A DNA stretch of 64,000 nt from an uncultured Spirochaetaceae bacterium (GTDB lineage: Bacteria; Spirochaetota; Spirochaetia; Sphaerochaetales; Sphaerochaetaceae). The stretch's first letter is position 1; each line of letters begins with the position of its first letter. A model generated the notes under the pieces. It was not told where the DNA came from, made no database searches, and worked only from the letters and a program-made list of their open reading frames with translations. Shown in pieces: positions 16,525 through 25,719 of the stretch. A program made the translations under genes and the position numbers. The DNA is taken from NCBI GenBank assembly GCA_944390015.1, contig CALXOL010000004.1, positions 1 through 64,000 of the forward strand. The letters are read 5' to 3'.

Positions 16525-18348
16525 ATGACAATTAATGATCTTAAGCATGCAAAACTTGTCAGCTGGATTGAAGAGATTAAAGCTCTCTGTGAACCAGATG
16601 ATGTTGTAATTGCGGATGGATCCAAGGCTCAGTATGATGAACTCATCAAGGGATGTGTTGATTCTGGTCTTGCTATCCGTCTCAATGAAGAGAAGAAGCC
16701 GGGATGTGTACTTTTCCACTCCGATCCTTCTGACGTTGCTCGTGTAGAGAAGAGAACATTCATCGCTTCTGAGAAAGAAGAGGATGCAGGCCCTACAAAT
16801 AACTGGATTGATCCAAAAGAACTCAAGGCTACAATGAAAGGACTTTATAAGGGATGTATGCATGGAAGAACCATGTATGTTATTCCGTTCTCAATGGGTC
16901 CTCTCGGATCTCCGATTTCCAAGATCGGTGTTGAGATCACAGATAGCGCATACGTTGTATGCAACATGATGATCATGACAAGAGTTGGAGTAAAGGTTCT
17001 CGACCTCCTTGGAACAGATGGATATTATGTTCCATGTCTCCACTCAGTAGGTAAGCCACTTGCAAAGGGTGAGAGCGATAATGGTCAGTGGCCATGTGCA
17101 CCAATGGAGCACAAGTACATCAGCCAGTTCCCAGAGACAAGGGAGATCTGGTCATACGGTTCTGGTTACGGTGGAAACGCACTTCTTGGAAAGAAGTGTC
17201 TCGCACTTAGAATCGCAAGTGTTCTCGCTCGCGATGAGGGATGGCTCGCAGAGCACATGCTCATCTTGAAGATTACAAACCCAGAGGGTAAGAGCAAGTA
17301 TGTTACAGGTGCTTTCCCATCAGCTTGCGGAAAGACAAACCTCGCAATGCTTATTCCTACCATCCCAGGATGGAAGGTTGAGACAATCGGAGACGATATC
17401 GCATGGATGAAGCCAGGAAAGGATGGCAGACTCTATGCTATCAACCCAGAGGCTGGTTTCTTCGGCGTTGCTCCTGGAACAAGTGCAAAGAGCAACTACA
17501 ACGCTCTTATGGCAGCAAGCAAGAATACAATCTTCACGAACGTAGCTCTTACAGAAGATAAGGATGTATGGTGGGAAGGAATCGGATACGATGCTCCTGG
17601 CAAGCTTATCGACTGGCACGGAAATGAGTGGGTTCAGGATAAGGGCAACAAGGAGCAGGCTCCAGCTGCACATCCAAACTCAAGATTCACAGCACCAGCC
17701 GCACAGTGCCCATGCATCGCACCAGAATGGGAAGATCCTGCAGGTGTTCCAATTTCTGCAATCCTCTTCGGTGGAAGAAGACCTTCAACAATTCCTCTAG
17801 TACACATGGCAAGGAACTGGAACCATGGCGTATTCCTCGGATCAATCGTTGGAAGTGAGGTTACAGCAGCAACTCTTGATGCTAAGGTCGGTACAGTAAG
17901 AAGAGATCCGTTCGCAATGCTTCCATTCTGCGGATACAACATGGGAGATTACTTCCAGCACTGGATTGACGTAGGTAAGGCAGCTCCAAGCCAGGATGTT
18001 CTTCCTAAGATCTTCTACGTCAACTGGTTCAGAAAGGATGCAGAGGGTCACTTCATCTGGCCGGGATACGGTGACAACAGCCGCGTTCTCAAGTGGATTT
18101 TCGAGTGCTGTGATGGTACTGCAAAGACAGTCGATACAGAGATCGGAATCATGCCAACAGTCGATGCAATCGACCGCCCAGAGGGTGTTACTGAAGAAGA
18201 TATGAAGACTCTTCTCACCGTCGATAAGGCTGGATGGCTCAAAGAGGTTGAGGACATCAGAACCAACCACTATCCGAAGTTCGGAAAGCACCTTCCAAAG
18301 GAGCTTTCAGAGATGCTCGATACACTCGAAGCCGCTCTTAAGAAATAA
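16525..18348 (+). CDS. pckG: Phosphoenolpyruvate carboxykinase (GTP)
   Basis: 607 residues, normal for the GTP-type enzyme. It interconverts oxaloacetate + GTP with phosphoenolpyruvate + CO2 + GDP. The P-loop-like kinase motif with the reactive Cys is [17 protein letters not shown]. Also seen are [20 protein letters not shown], the metal-binding [20 protein letters not shown] and [18 protein letters not shown]. Codon choice is very uniform (GGA, CTC, ATC, AAG), as expected for a highly expressed gene. TAAGGAG precedes the ATG by 6 nt. In anaerobes the enzyme often runs in the PEP-carboxylating direction and works with the oxaloacetate decarboxylase and malic enzyme, both in this window. Confidence 0.97.
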   Translation: MTINDLKHAKLVSWIEEIKALCEPDDVVIADGSKAQYDELIKGCVDSGLAIRLNEEKKPGCVLFHSDPSDVARVEKRTFIASEKEEDAGPTNNWIDPKELKATMKGLYKGCMHGRTMYVIPFSMGPLGSPISKIGVEITDSAYVVCNMMIMTRVGVKVLDLLGTDGYYVPCLHSVGKPLAKGESDNGQWPCAPMEHKYISQFPETREIWSYGSGYGGNALLGKKCLALRIASVLARDEGWLAEHMLILKITNPEGKSKYVTGAFPSACGKTNLAMLIPTIPGWKVETIGDDIAWMKPGKDGRLYAINPEAGFFGVAPGTSAKSNYNALMAASKNTIFTNVALTEDKDVWWEGIGYDAPGKLIDWHGNEWVQDKGNKEQAPAAHPNSRFTAPAAQCPCIAPEWEDPAGVPISAILFGGRRPSTIPLVHMARNWNHGVFLGSIVGSEVTAATLDAKVGTVRRDPFAMLPFCGYNMGDYFQHWIDVGKAAPSQDVLPKIFYVNWFRKDAEGHFIWPGYGDNSRVLKWIFECCDGTAKTVDTEIGIMPTVDAIDRPEGVTEEDMKTLLTVDKAGWLKEVEDIRTNHYPKFGKHLPKELSEMLDTLEAALKK

Positions 18349-18356
18349 CTTAATCA

Positions 18357-18386
18357 CCCCAGGGCTTAGGCCTTGGGGATTTTTTT
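18357..18386 (+). terminator. Rho-independent terminator of pckG
   Basis: CCCCAGGGC-TTAG-GCCTTGGGG (18357-18378, one G-T) followed by seven T. It starts 9 bp after the stop codon. The rest of 18387-18627 shows no supported feature. Confidence 0.9.
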
Positions 18387-18627
18387 CATCAAAAATTAAC
18401 ACTCTCTTTATTGTTTTTTCTCATTGCACTGTTATCTTTAGTGTGTCAAAGATGAAAGCGATGCGCTCAAAGGAGACAACCTCAGGCGGGGAAATAGGAA
18501 ATGTTCAGGTTTCGTTTTAGGACATTCCAGAAGAAAAAAGGCCAAGGATCCCAGAATAAAAGCGCAGAGCTTCTTCTTGCTTATTTTGATGCTTATACAC
18601 GGGTACTCTTAGCAGTACCTTTTGTTT

Positions 18628-18633
18628 TATAAT
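18628..18633 (+). promoter_or_regulatory. -10 element, leaderless promoter of the WYL regulator gene
   Basis: A perfect TATAAT is followed by six bases (TTTCC-T) and the ATG at 18640, with no Shine-Dalgarno. A -35 match is poor. It fits transcription starting at the initiation codon. Confidence 0.5.
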
Positions 18634-18639
18634 TTTCCT

Positions 18640-19539
18640 ATGAGTCAGACAGAGAGGATCTTTTATATCATAGACCAGCTTATGGAAAAGGGGAGATTCC
18701 GCAGAGATGAGGTTGCAAGGCATTTTGAGGTTTCTCAGAAACAGATATGGCGTGATAAGGAATACCTGAGAGACCGATGTCCACTCCCATGTGGTAATCT
18801 TGATATCGTATATGACCGCTCAGTTAGGGCATATGTTCTTACCGCAGAGGCAGCCGAGCATCTTATCCAATGGAGGGCTGAGGCTTCCTTAAGCTTTGCA
18901 AAGAGTAAGCAGGAAGGTAAGCAAAACCTCTCTGAGAGCACGATGGTTGCATCTGATGCGGCATACATAACATATAAAAGCTATGCAAAAGAGCATTTTT
19001 CCCCATCTGTCTATGATAGGATAATGAATGCGATGAAGAATGGTAAGAGAATAAAGCTTCATTATCCTACTTCGAAAAAACATCCTATTCGTGTTGTCGA
19101 GCCCCTACGTCTTATAAATTACGGAGAAATATGGTATCTTATCGCCAATGTCAGTGGAAAGCTCCTGACATACAGCCTTTCCAGAATAGAGGATGTTGAG
19201 ATAGAGGAAGATGATATTGAATTCTCTGATTCAGAACGTCTTCAAAGTCTCCTCGATGGTTATGGAATATACTCTGATGAGCTAGCAAGCCGGGAGTATG
19301 TTATAAACTTCTATTCCTGGGCGATTCCGATTGTCGCGGCTCAGCTCTGGCAGAAGGATCAGAAGTTAAGCCTCTCATCTGATGGAAAGACGCTGGAACT
19401 CCGTCTTCCGATAAGTAATCATACGGAGCTTCTCTCAAGGATTCTGTTTTACGGTGATGCCGCAGAACCCATAGCCCCGGATGATTTCGTATCTGAGTAC
19501 AGGATAAAATGCAGGGAAATGGCGAAGAGATATGAATGA
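18640..19539 (+). CDS. WYL domain-containing HTH transcriptional regulator
   Basis: 299 residues from ATG 18640. The N-terminal DeoR/HTH_11-like winged helix reads RIFYIIDQLMEKGRFRRDEV, ARHFEVSQKQIWRDKEYL. The middle WYL domain reads RIKLHYPTSKKHPIRVVEPL, NYGEIWYLIANVSGKLLTYS, LSRIEDVEI, with the name-giving Trp-Tyr-Leu present. A C-terminal extension (WCX-like) follows. WYL proteins sense nucleic-acid or nucleotide ligands and often control DNA repair or defence genes. The RNase D-like gene overlaps its last 8 bp, which suggests a shared nucleic-acid theme. Confidence 0.88.
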   Translation: MSQTERIFYIIDQLMEKGRFRRDEVARHFEVSQKQIWRDKEYLRDRCPLPCGNLDIVYDRSVRAYVLTAEAAEHLIQWRAEASLSFAKSKQEGKQNLSESTMVASDAAYITYKSYAKEHFSPSVYDRIMNAMKNGKRIKLHYPTSKKHPIRVVEPLRLINYGEIWYLIANVSGKLLTYSLSRIEDVEIEEDDIEFSDSERLQSLLDGYGIYSDELASREYVINFYSWAIPIVAAQLWQKDQKLSLSSDGKTLELRLPISNHTELLSRILFYGDAAEPIAPDDFVSEYRIKCREMAKRYE

Positions 19540-20407
19540 TTATGAATATGTGACTGACGATACAAGGCTCTTGGAGATCGTGGAGGACTTCAAATCTCTT
19601 GATGCCATTGCAATTGATTTCGAAGAGGAGTGTAATCTCCACTGTTATGGGGAGCATATCTCGATAATACAGATTTATGACAGAGCGAGATTCTATATCA
19701 TAGATGTGCTCTCAAAGGGTATTACAGATAATGCTCTTGAGGCGCTTTTCTCCACGCCTTGTCAGAAAATCTGGTTTGAATGCCACTCTGATCTTTCGAT
19801 TTTATATAAGAAGCATCATATAAAAGCGAATAACGTATATGACCTGCGTACTCTCGCAAAAGCGCTTGGAAACATCCATGGCCTTGATCAGGTAATCATG
19901 GAATTCCTCGGCATAGACCGTGGGGGTTCTAAAAAGAAGAATCAGACAGAGAACTGGATGAGACGTCCGATAGACGATCAGATGCTTAATTATGCCCTTA
20001 AGGATGTTGAGTATCTTTTTGATTTGAAAGATGCCTTGTTAAGTGAGGTTGAGAAGAGGAAGCTTTTACGTCAAGTGAACCAGGCCATGAAGCATGTTGC
20101 GGACATAAAACCTCAGAAGCCAGGATGGATGAAGATCTGTAATGTCTATTCCCTCTCTAAGAATGAAAGGATCTATCTTAAACATATATTCAATGCAAGG
20201 GAGAAGATTGCAGAGCGCTTTAATACTCCTGCTGTTAATGTTTTAAAAAAGAGCGATGTCCTAAAGCTTGCAAAGCTCTCTCCATTGAATGAAGAAGATG
20301 TCACAAAGTTCTTGAGTGAGGCTCCTTTAAGATATAGAAGGTTTCTCATTCCATCTGTAATGAATGCGATGGAGCGTGCAAAAGAGGAGATCAGTTCTTC
20401 TCGTTGA
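19532..20407 (+). CDS. RNase D-like 3'-5' exonuclease (DEDDy)
   Basis: 291 residues. The DEDD-type exonuclease domain has DFEEECNLHCYGEHISIIQI (ExoI, Asp/Glu pair), WFECHSDLSILYKKHHIKAN (ExoII Asp) and YALKDVEYLFDL (ExoIII, Tyr-x3-Asp, hence DEDDy). A conserved WMRRPIDDQMLNYA precedes ExoIII as in RNase D. The C-terminal 90 residues (MKICNVYSLSKNERIYLKHI...KLSPLNEEDVTKFL) form an HRDC-like helical domain. RNase D trims tRNA and other RNA 3' ends. It overlaps the WYL regulator gene by 8 nt and is probably translated from the same mRNA. Confidence 0.85.
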   Translation: MNDYEYVTDDTRLLEIVEDFKSLDAIAIDFEEECNLHCYGEHISIIQIYDRARFYIIDVLSKGITDNALEALFSTPCQKIWFECHSDLSILYKKHHIKANNVYDLRTLAKALGNIHGLDQVIMEFLGIDRGGSKKKNQTENWMRRPIDDQMLNYALKDVEYLFDLKDALLSEVEKRKLLRQVNQAMKHVADIKPQKPGWMKICNVYSLSKNERIYLKHIFNAREKIAERFNTPAVNVLKKSDVLKLAKLSPLNEEDVTKFLSEAPLRYRRFLIPSVMNAMERAKEEISSSR

Positions 20408-20442
20408 TGGGAAAAACTCTCTTAATACTCTGTTTTTTCTGC

Positions 20443-20448
20443 TATCAT
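20443..20448 (+). promoter_or_regulatory. -10 element, leaderless promoter of the aldo/keto reductase gene
   Basis: TGC-TATCAT, six bases, ATG at 20455. The TGCTATCAT block and spacing are identical to those before the HNH gene at 9566. This supports 20455 over the upstream in-frame ATG at 20404. Confidence 0.45.
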
Positions 20449-20454
20449 GAAGCC

Positions 20455-21444
20455 ATGTATGAAGCTTTAGATACAAGATATGATTTTATGAAGTACAGAA
20501 GGGTGGGAAACAGCGGACTTGTCCTTTCTGCGTTCACATTGGGACTATGGCATAATTTCGGATCATCTGGGGATTATGCTGAGATGAAGCGGATGGTTTA
20601 TACCGCTTTTGATAACGGTATAATGAGCTTTGATCTTGCAAATAACTATGGCCCTCCTGGAGGGGAGGCTGAGAGGAATTTCGGCTCCATACTTAAAGAC
20701 GGGCTTTCCGCTTACCGTGATGAGATCATAATCAGTACGAAGGCAGGCTATCAGATGTGGCCGGGACCTCTTGGAAGGGGAGGTGGAAAAAAACATCTCC
20801 TCTCATCTCTTGACCAGAGTCTGAAGCGCATGGGACTTGATTATGTGGATATTTTCTACCATCATTGCCCCGATCCTGATACTCCGCTTGAAGAGACTGT
20901 TGAGGCGCTTGTAGAGGCAATCAGGAGTGGTAAAACAAGGTATGTGGCGCTCTCTAAATATAACGCAAAGGATGCTCGGAGAGCATATGAGCTCTTTTCG
21001 ATGTACGGGGTAAGGCCGGTACTCGATCAGGTTAGGTATTCCATCCTGGACAGGGCTTTCGATGATGACAATCTTTTCATGGTTCTTGATTCTATAGGGA
21101 TGGGATCTGCTATATTCTCTCCTCTTGCCCAGGGGCTTTTGACCGATAAATACCTTTCTGGAGACGTTCCGGTTAATTCAAGGGCACATGAGAATAACTA
21201 CCTCAGGGAGAGTGTGATCACCGCGGGCCTCATCGCACGGCTTGAGGAGCTTAAAAAGATAGCATCCATGCGAGGGCAGAGCCTTGCCCAGATGGCTCTT
21301 GCATTTGCCCTTTCCCAGAGGAGTGTCGCTACCGTCCTAGTAGGGGCTAGGAACGCAGAGCAGCTTGTCGAGAATATTAAGACGCTAGAGACCGATTTGA
21401 ACTTCTCAGACGATGAGATAGCTGAAATACTCTCTTACGCTTAA
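20455..21444 (+). CDS. Aldo/keto reductase, YghZ (L-glyceraldehyde-3-phosphate reductase)-like
   Basis: 330 residues, NADPH-dependent AKR barrel. Signature pieces: YRRVGNSGLVLSAFTLGLWH, FDLANNYGPPGGEAERNFG (catalytic Asp and Tyr), IISTKAGYQMWPGPLGRGGG (catalytic Lys), YVDIFYHHCPDPDTPLEET (catalytic His) and the NADP-binding ATVLVGARNAEQL. The GPPGGEAE and HHCPDPDTP strings are typical of the YghZ/AKR14 group, which detoxifies methylglyoxal and reduces L-glyceraldehyde 3-phosphate. The start is set by promoter spacing. Convergent with the xanthine dehydrogenase gene, overlapping by 4 bp. Confidence 0.88.
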   Translation: MYEALDTRYDFMKYRRVGNSGLVLSAFTLGLWHNFGSSGDYAEMKRMVYTAFDNGIMSFDLANNYGPPGGEAERNFGSILKDGLSAYRDEIIISTKAGYQMWPGPLGRGGGKKHLLSSLDQSLKRMGLDYVDIFYHHCPDPDTPLEETVEALVEAIRSGKTRYVALSKYNAKDARRAYELFSMYGVRPVLDQVRYSILDRAFDDDNLFMVLDSIGMGSAIFSPLAQGLLTDKYLSGDVPVNSRAHENNYLRESVITAGLIARLEELKKIASMRGQSLAQMALAFALSQRSVATVLVGARNAEQLVENIKTLETDLNFSDDEIAEILSYA

Positions 21445-23999
21445 CCTTGGCTCTTGTGGTATGGAGTATCATCAAGAGGGAGTGAGTACCTTTTCTTGCC
21501 GTCGTAATCGAGGTATGCGTTTCTTATCGCGGGGGCTGTCGGAATAGCGCACAGCTCCCCGATTCCCTTGGCTCCGAACGTGGATGCGCTTTTCCCTTCT
21601 GCGTGCACGAGGCGTACTTCAATCTCTGGCACCTCAGTGCTCCTGAGCAGTCCGAGAGTCCCGTACTTGCTCTTTACATAACCGTTCTCGGTTATGAAGT
21701 TCTCCCTTACGGCATAACCCATGCCCGTTACCACGCCGCCTTCGATCTGTCCTTCTATCATGGTCTTGTTGATGACGGTTCCTGCATCCGAACTTGTTAT
21801 TATCCTCTCTATCTTACCGTCATCTCCGATTATGGCCATCTGTGCAGAGTAAGAGTAGGCGAGGTGACTCACAGGATTCTTTTTCTTTGATCCCAATGGA
21901 TCTGTTTCTGGCATGAACTCTTTGAAAATCTCAGTTCCTTCAAGCTCCGCAAGTGATGATTTCTCAAGCCTCCTGCTCAGTTCATTCGCAGCAAGACGTA
22001 CAGCCTCCCCTGTGAATGCGGTCTGTCTTGATGCCGTGGAAGTACCACTGTCAGGAGTCCGATTCGTATCCGGTTCTTCTACCATGAACAGTTTGGGATC
22101 AAGACCTGTCTCTTCAACTGCGACCTGTAGGGCCATGGTCTTAAGTCCCTGTCCCATGCATGCGGCGCTTGTCCTGATATGTATGATTCCTTTTTCAACG
22201 CTTATCACACAACGCCCTGCGTCTGGCACCCCCATACCGAGACCGGCATTCTTAAAGCCCAATGCGATACCTTTATGCTTTGCATTATAATAGTCGTCCT
22301 TTAGAGCCATCAGGCACTCATATGCAGCAGTATCCTCTCCTGCAATCTGTCCGTTTGGAAGCTCTTTGCCTGGTTTTATAACATTCATCTCTCTTATTTG
22401 GAATGGATCTATGCCTATGATCCGCGCCATCTCATCGAGTGCGCTTTCGATTGCAAAACATGTCTGGGTGACTCCGAATCCACGGAATGCTCCGCTTGGA
22501 ACATTATTCGTATATACGGCTCTTCCTCTTACGCTCATATTCTGGAAATCGTAAGGGCCTCCGGCATGCGTACATGCCCTCTGAAGTACGGGGCCTCCAA
22601 GGGATGCATAAGCGCCAGTGTCCGCAAGGATGTCCTCTTTTAGTGCCAGAATCTTACCTTTTTCATCGCATGCAAGTGTTAGATCCATTTTCATTGGATG
22701 CCTTTTGGGGTGTACCATAAGGCTTTCCTGACGTGAGAATACGAGTTTTACGGGGCGCTTCGTTATATAAGCGGCAAGTGCGGCATGGTGCTGTACTGAC
22801 ATGTCCTCCTTACCACCGAATCCTCCCCCAACGAGGCAGGCAGTCACCCTTACTTTCTCTTTTGGGAGGTCTAGCATGCGCGCACACTCCCTTCTGTCAT
22901 CGTAGATGCTCTGGCTTGATGTGAAGAGATGCAGGTAGTCGGATTCGGGAATGGCTATCGCAGCCTCTGGTTCCATGAATGCGTGCTCAGTATGCGGTGT
23001 TATATATGTCCGTCTCAAAACATGGGCTGCCATCTCTATCGCCTTATCTGCATCGCCACGGATGATGTTCTCTTCCTTATATAGATTCGTATTCTCCCAG
23101 TAATGGACGATTTTCTCATCCTTTATGGCATCTTCCGCGCTGTAGACTCCTTCAAGAGGGGTAGCATCAACATTTACAAGAGCTTTCAACTCATCCAGTG
23201 CATTCTTATCAGGACTTGCGATTATTAAAAGCGCATCTCCTATATATGATGTTACATCGCCCTCTCCATAAAGTACTGGCCAGTCGGGTGTAATATGCCC
23301 GTGGCGGTTAAATGGAACATCGCTCTTCCTGATTATGCAGGCACATCTTTCATCCTTTTCCAGCTTAGTCGTATCTATCATATTAATACGGCATTTAGGG
23401 TAGGGGGTTCTAAGAACAGCGAGATAAAGCATGTTCTCTGCATCGATGTCGTTGACGAATATCCCCTTGCCGAGAGCCTTCTCTACGGCATCAAGTCTTG
23501 TATAGCGCTCTCCAAGGCGTGCGCTCTCGCTCTCTTCTTTTATCTGGATATTCTCTCTGAAGATTTTTGCGGCCATTAGGATGGCTTGTTCTATCTTCTT
23601 ATAGCCGGTACAGCGGCAGACGTTGCCTCTTATTGCTTTTTTTACATCATCGAGTGAAGGTGATGAATTAGTGTCTATAAGGGCTTTTGCTGACATTATC
23701 ATGCCTGGAGTGCAATATCCACACTGCACAGCACCTGCTTTGGCGAAAGAATATGAATAGACCTCTTTCTCCCTATTTGAAAGTCCTTCAATCGTGATTA
23801 TGGATTTTCCCTCCAGACGGGAAAGCTTTTGAACGCATGCCCTCTGAGCCTTCCCATCTATGATGACGGTACACGCACCGCATGCTCCTTCCGAGCATCC
23901 GTCCTTCGTCCCTTCGAGTCTTAATACATCTCTAAGGAAGCGCAGTAAGCTCATATCCTGCTCTACGTGGTAGTGTATCCCGTTTATAAGAATATCCAT
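21441..23999 (-). CDS. xdh: Xanthine dehydrogenase, fused Fe-S / molybdopterin subunits (selenium-dependent type)
   Basis: 852 residues from ATG 23999, preceded by GGAGA. Residues 1-75 form a plant-type 2Fe-2S ferredoxin (CSEGACGACTV...RACVQ). Residues ~85-145 form the second 2Fe-2S domain (CGYCTPGMIMSAKAL...GNVCRCTGY). The rest is the molybdopterin-binding subunit (GGGFGGKEDMSVQHHAAL, GAFRGFGVTQTCFAIE, GMGVPDAGRCVIS, AKGIGELCAIPTAPAI). The FAD subunit is absent. This fused layout and length match the family annotated as selenium-dependent xanthine dehydrogenase of purine-fermenting anaerobes. No in-frame TGA is needed, since the selenium in that family is a labile cofactor. No molybdenum cofactor or selenium genes lie in the window. 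Confidence 0.88.
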   Translation of the reverse strand: MDILINGIHYHVEQDMSLLRFLRDVLRLEGTKDGCSEGACGACTVIIDGKAQRACVQKLSRLEGKSIITIEGLSNREKEVYSYSFAKAGAVQCGYCTPGMIMSAKALIDTNSSPSLDDVKKAIRGNVCRCTGYKKIEQAILMAAKIFRENIQIKEESESARLGERYTRLDAVEKALGKGIFVNDIDAENMLYLAVLRTPYPKCRINMIDTTKLEKDERCACIIRKSDVPFNRHGHITPDWPVLYGEGDVTSYIGDALLIIASPDKNALDELKALVNVDATPLEGVYSAEDAIKDEKIVHYWENTNLYKEENIIRGDADKAIEMAAHVLRRTYITPHTEHAFMEPEAAIAIPESDYLHLFTSSQSIYDDRRECARMLDLPKEKVRVTACLVGGGFGGKEDMSVQHHAALAAYITKRPVKLVFSRQESLMVHPKRHPMKMDLTLACDEKGKILALKEDILADTGAYASLGGPVLQRACTHAGGPYDFQNMSVRGRAVYTNNVPSGAFRGFGVTQTCFAIESALDEMARIIGIDPFQIREMNVIKPGKELPNGQIAGEDTAAYECLMALKDDYYNAKHKGIALGFKNAGLGMGVPDAGRCVISVEKGIIHIRTSAACMGQGLKTMALQVAVEETGLDPKLFMVEEPDTNRTPDSGTSTASRQTAFTGEAVRLAANELSRRLEKSSLAELEGTEIFKEFMPETDPLGSKKKNPVSHLAYSYSAQMAIIGDDGKIERIITSSDAGTVINKTMIEGQIEGGVVTGMGYAVRENFITENGYVKSKYGTLGLLRSTEVPEIEVRLVHAEGKSASTFGAKGIGELCAIPTAPAIRNAYLDYDGKKRYSLPLDDTPYHKSQG

Positions 24000-24051
24000 C
24001 TCTTTCTCCAAAATAATTGTCCAATCCCAACATCCAGCTGTCAATGAAAAG

Positions 24052-24537
24052 TTAGAATTTAAGGACTATTTCGCTCTTAACAGGCTTTAATTCCTGAAGT
24101 TCAACGCCTGCAGCTTCCAGCATTTTTACAGAAGCTTTAGTAGCATCCGTATCCTTATACTTGTTTGATAGGTATACGACTTTTTTTATGCCGACCTGTA
24201 TGATCGCCTTCGCACACTCATTGCACGGAAAGAGGGCCACATAGAGCGTTGCTCCCTTCAGGGAAGGCAGACTTGAGTTTAAGATGGCATTGAGCTCTGC
24301 ATGGCAGACGTAAGGATATTTCGTCTCTATCCAATTTCCATCCCTGTCCCATGGAAGTTCATCATCGCTGCATCCGATTGGAAAACCGTTATAGCCAACT
24401 CCTATTATCTTTTTCTCCGGGCTTACTATGCATGCTCCTACCTGTGTGTTTGGATCCTTGCTCCTCATACTTGAGAGAACAGCGACTCCCATGAAGTATT
24501 CATCCCATGAGATGTAATCCTGTCTTTTTGAACTCAT
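24052..24537 (-). CDS. Deoxycytidylate (dCMP) deaminase / ComEB-like
   Basis: 161 residues. Zinc-dependent cytidine/deoxycytidylate deaminase: HAELNAIL gives the His ligand and the catalytic Glu, PCNECAKAI gives the two Cys ligands. DPNTQVGACIVSPEKKIIGV is the usual N-terminal strand. It converts dCMP to dUMP for thymidylate synthesis. The insertion after VGYNGFPIGCSDDELPWDRD is typical of dCMP deaminases. It overlaps the preceding hydrolase gene by 4 nt (ATGA), so both are in one transcript. Confidence 0.9.
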   Translation of the reverse strand: MSSKRQDYISWDEYFMGVAVLSSMRSKDPNTQVGACIVSPEKKIIGVGYNGFPIGCSDDELPWDRDGNWIETKYPYVCHAELNAILNSSLPSLKGATLYVALFPCNECAKAIIQVGIKKVVYLSNKYKDTDATKASVKMLEAAGVELQELKPVKSEIVLKF

Positions 24538-25532
24538 CGTTTATCCTCCTTCTCGAAAAAATTAAATATCAGGTCTGTGTATTCCTTCTTACAGGAATCA
24601 TACATTAAAAGTGAATGATGCGTATGCCTGTAGTTTGGCATCTCCGGGCTGTATGCCTCAATATCGCTACTGCTTATTGATGATAGAATTATCTTCTGAT
24701 TTCCGAAAGGAACGGTTTTATCCCCCTTATCATGAATGCTTATAATAGGGACGGATACTTTTGCCAGATCCTTTCTAATTATTTTCAGATTATAAATAAG
24801 AGAGAGTCCCTGACGTGGAAATGTTCCTCCGTATCCCGTCCAATTCTCATTGCCATCCTCGCTTTCAGGTTTACATTCTATGCATTTTGCTCCTATTTCC
24901 TTGATGAAAAGTGCAAGAAACCGTCCAATATAGAAAGACCAGCTCGTGACGAAATGATCTCTTAAGAGGCTGTTGTATGCGACGGGGGCTGAGAGTACTG
25001 CGATTTTTTCAGGAGCAAGAGGAGATGCTGAATATTTTTCTGCAATTTTCAGTGTCATCGCTCCTCCCATTGAAACTCCGATTACATAAACTCTCTCATA
25101 TTTATTCTTCAGTTCGATATAGTAGTCGTCAATAAAAGAGAACCACTGGCTGAAGCTCGTCTCCTCGAATTCCTTATAGTCCGCACCGAAAGTGGGAATG
25201 AGTGGGGCATATACATCATAGCCTCTTTCGCTGAGGACTTTTGCCGGGTAGCTGTACATGCTCGGGGTAGTTGGAAAACCATGAATGAAAAGGACTGCTT
25301 TGTCATGGCCTTTTACGTAAAGAATCGACCTGCATTTCTCTGAGAAGCATTTACTCTCATCGCTTTTAAGCTTAGGCTCTTTCTTCTCCTTATAGAAGAT
25401 AAGGGATATGTTCCATATGAAGAATAGGACTATTAAAACCAGGATGCAGATTGGAAGAAAAGTCATACAGGACGCAACATAAATTGAAGTTGCCCCATCT
25501 GCTCCACCTATTACCGTACTGATTTCTTCCAT
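24534..25532 (-). CDS. Membrane-anchored alpha/beta hydrolase with GGADG N-terminal motif
   Basis: 332 residues. An N-terminal STVIGGADGATSIYVAS is followed by a single membrane helix (LPICILVLIVLFFIWNIS) and then a cytosolic-sized alpha/beta hydrolase: VLFIHGFPTTPSMYSY (oxyanion strand), VIGVSMGGAMTL (nucleophile Ser in GxSxG), ISIHDKGDKTVP (acid Asp) and NYRHTHHSLL (His). It resembles carboxylesterase/monoacylglycerol-lipase-type enzymes. The first motif matches the [13 protein letters not shown] segment of the decarboxylase beta subunit encoded at 40516-41709, an unexpected similarity. AGGAG precedes the ATG. Co-transcribed with dCMP deaminase. Confidence 0.82.
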   Translation of the reverse strand: MEEISTVIGGADGATSIYVASCMTFLPICILVLIVLFFIWNISLIFYKEKKEPKLKSDESKCFSEKCRSILYVKGHDKAVLFIHGFPTTPSMYSYPAKVLSERGYDVYAPLIPTFGADYKEFEETSFSQWFSFIDDYYIELKNKYERVYVIGVSMGGAMTLKIAEKYSASPLAPEKIAVLSAPVAYNSLLRDHFVTSWSFYIGRFLALFIKEIGAKCIECKPESEDGNENWTGYGGTFPRQGLSLIYNLKIIRKDLAKVSVPIISIHDKGDKTVPFGNQKIILSSISSSDIEAYSPEMPNYRHTHHSLLMYDSCKKEYTDLIFNFFEKEDKR

Positions 25533-25719
25533 TGCATCTCCTTAAACCATGTAATGAATATTTTTTATAAGTATAAGGGTAAAAGCGGCAGAAAAAAAGT
25601 GCACCTCCTTTATATGAAGGGGCATAACTCAATAATAGAAGAGGAAGCGTTCTTTTTTTAATAACGCTAATGAAAAATATTGTTTCAAATATCGAATGCT
25701 AAGCAACTAAATTGACAAC

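Noticed and set aside
21441-23999. Possible selenocysteine in the xanthine dehydrogenase
   Set aside because: There is no in-frame TGA, and selenium in this family is a labile non-amino-acid cofactor.
25588-25626. Minus-strand hairpin-like sequence before seven T (GCCCCTTCATATAAAGGAGG region)
   Set aside because: The stem needs two bulges and has only short paired runs. I could not justify calling it a terminator.
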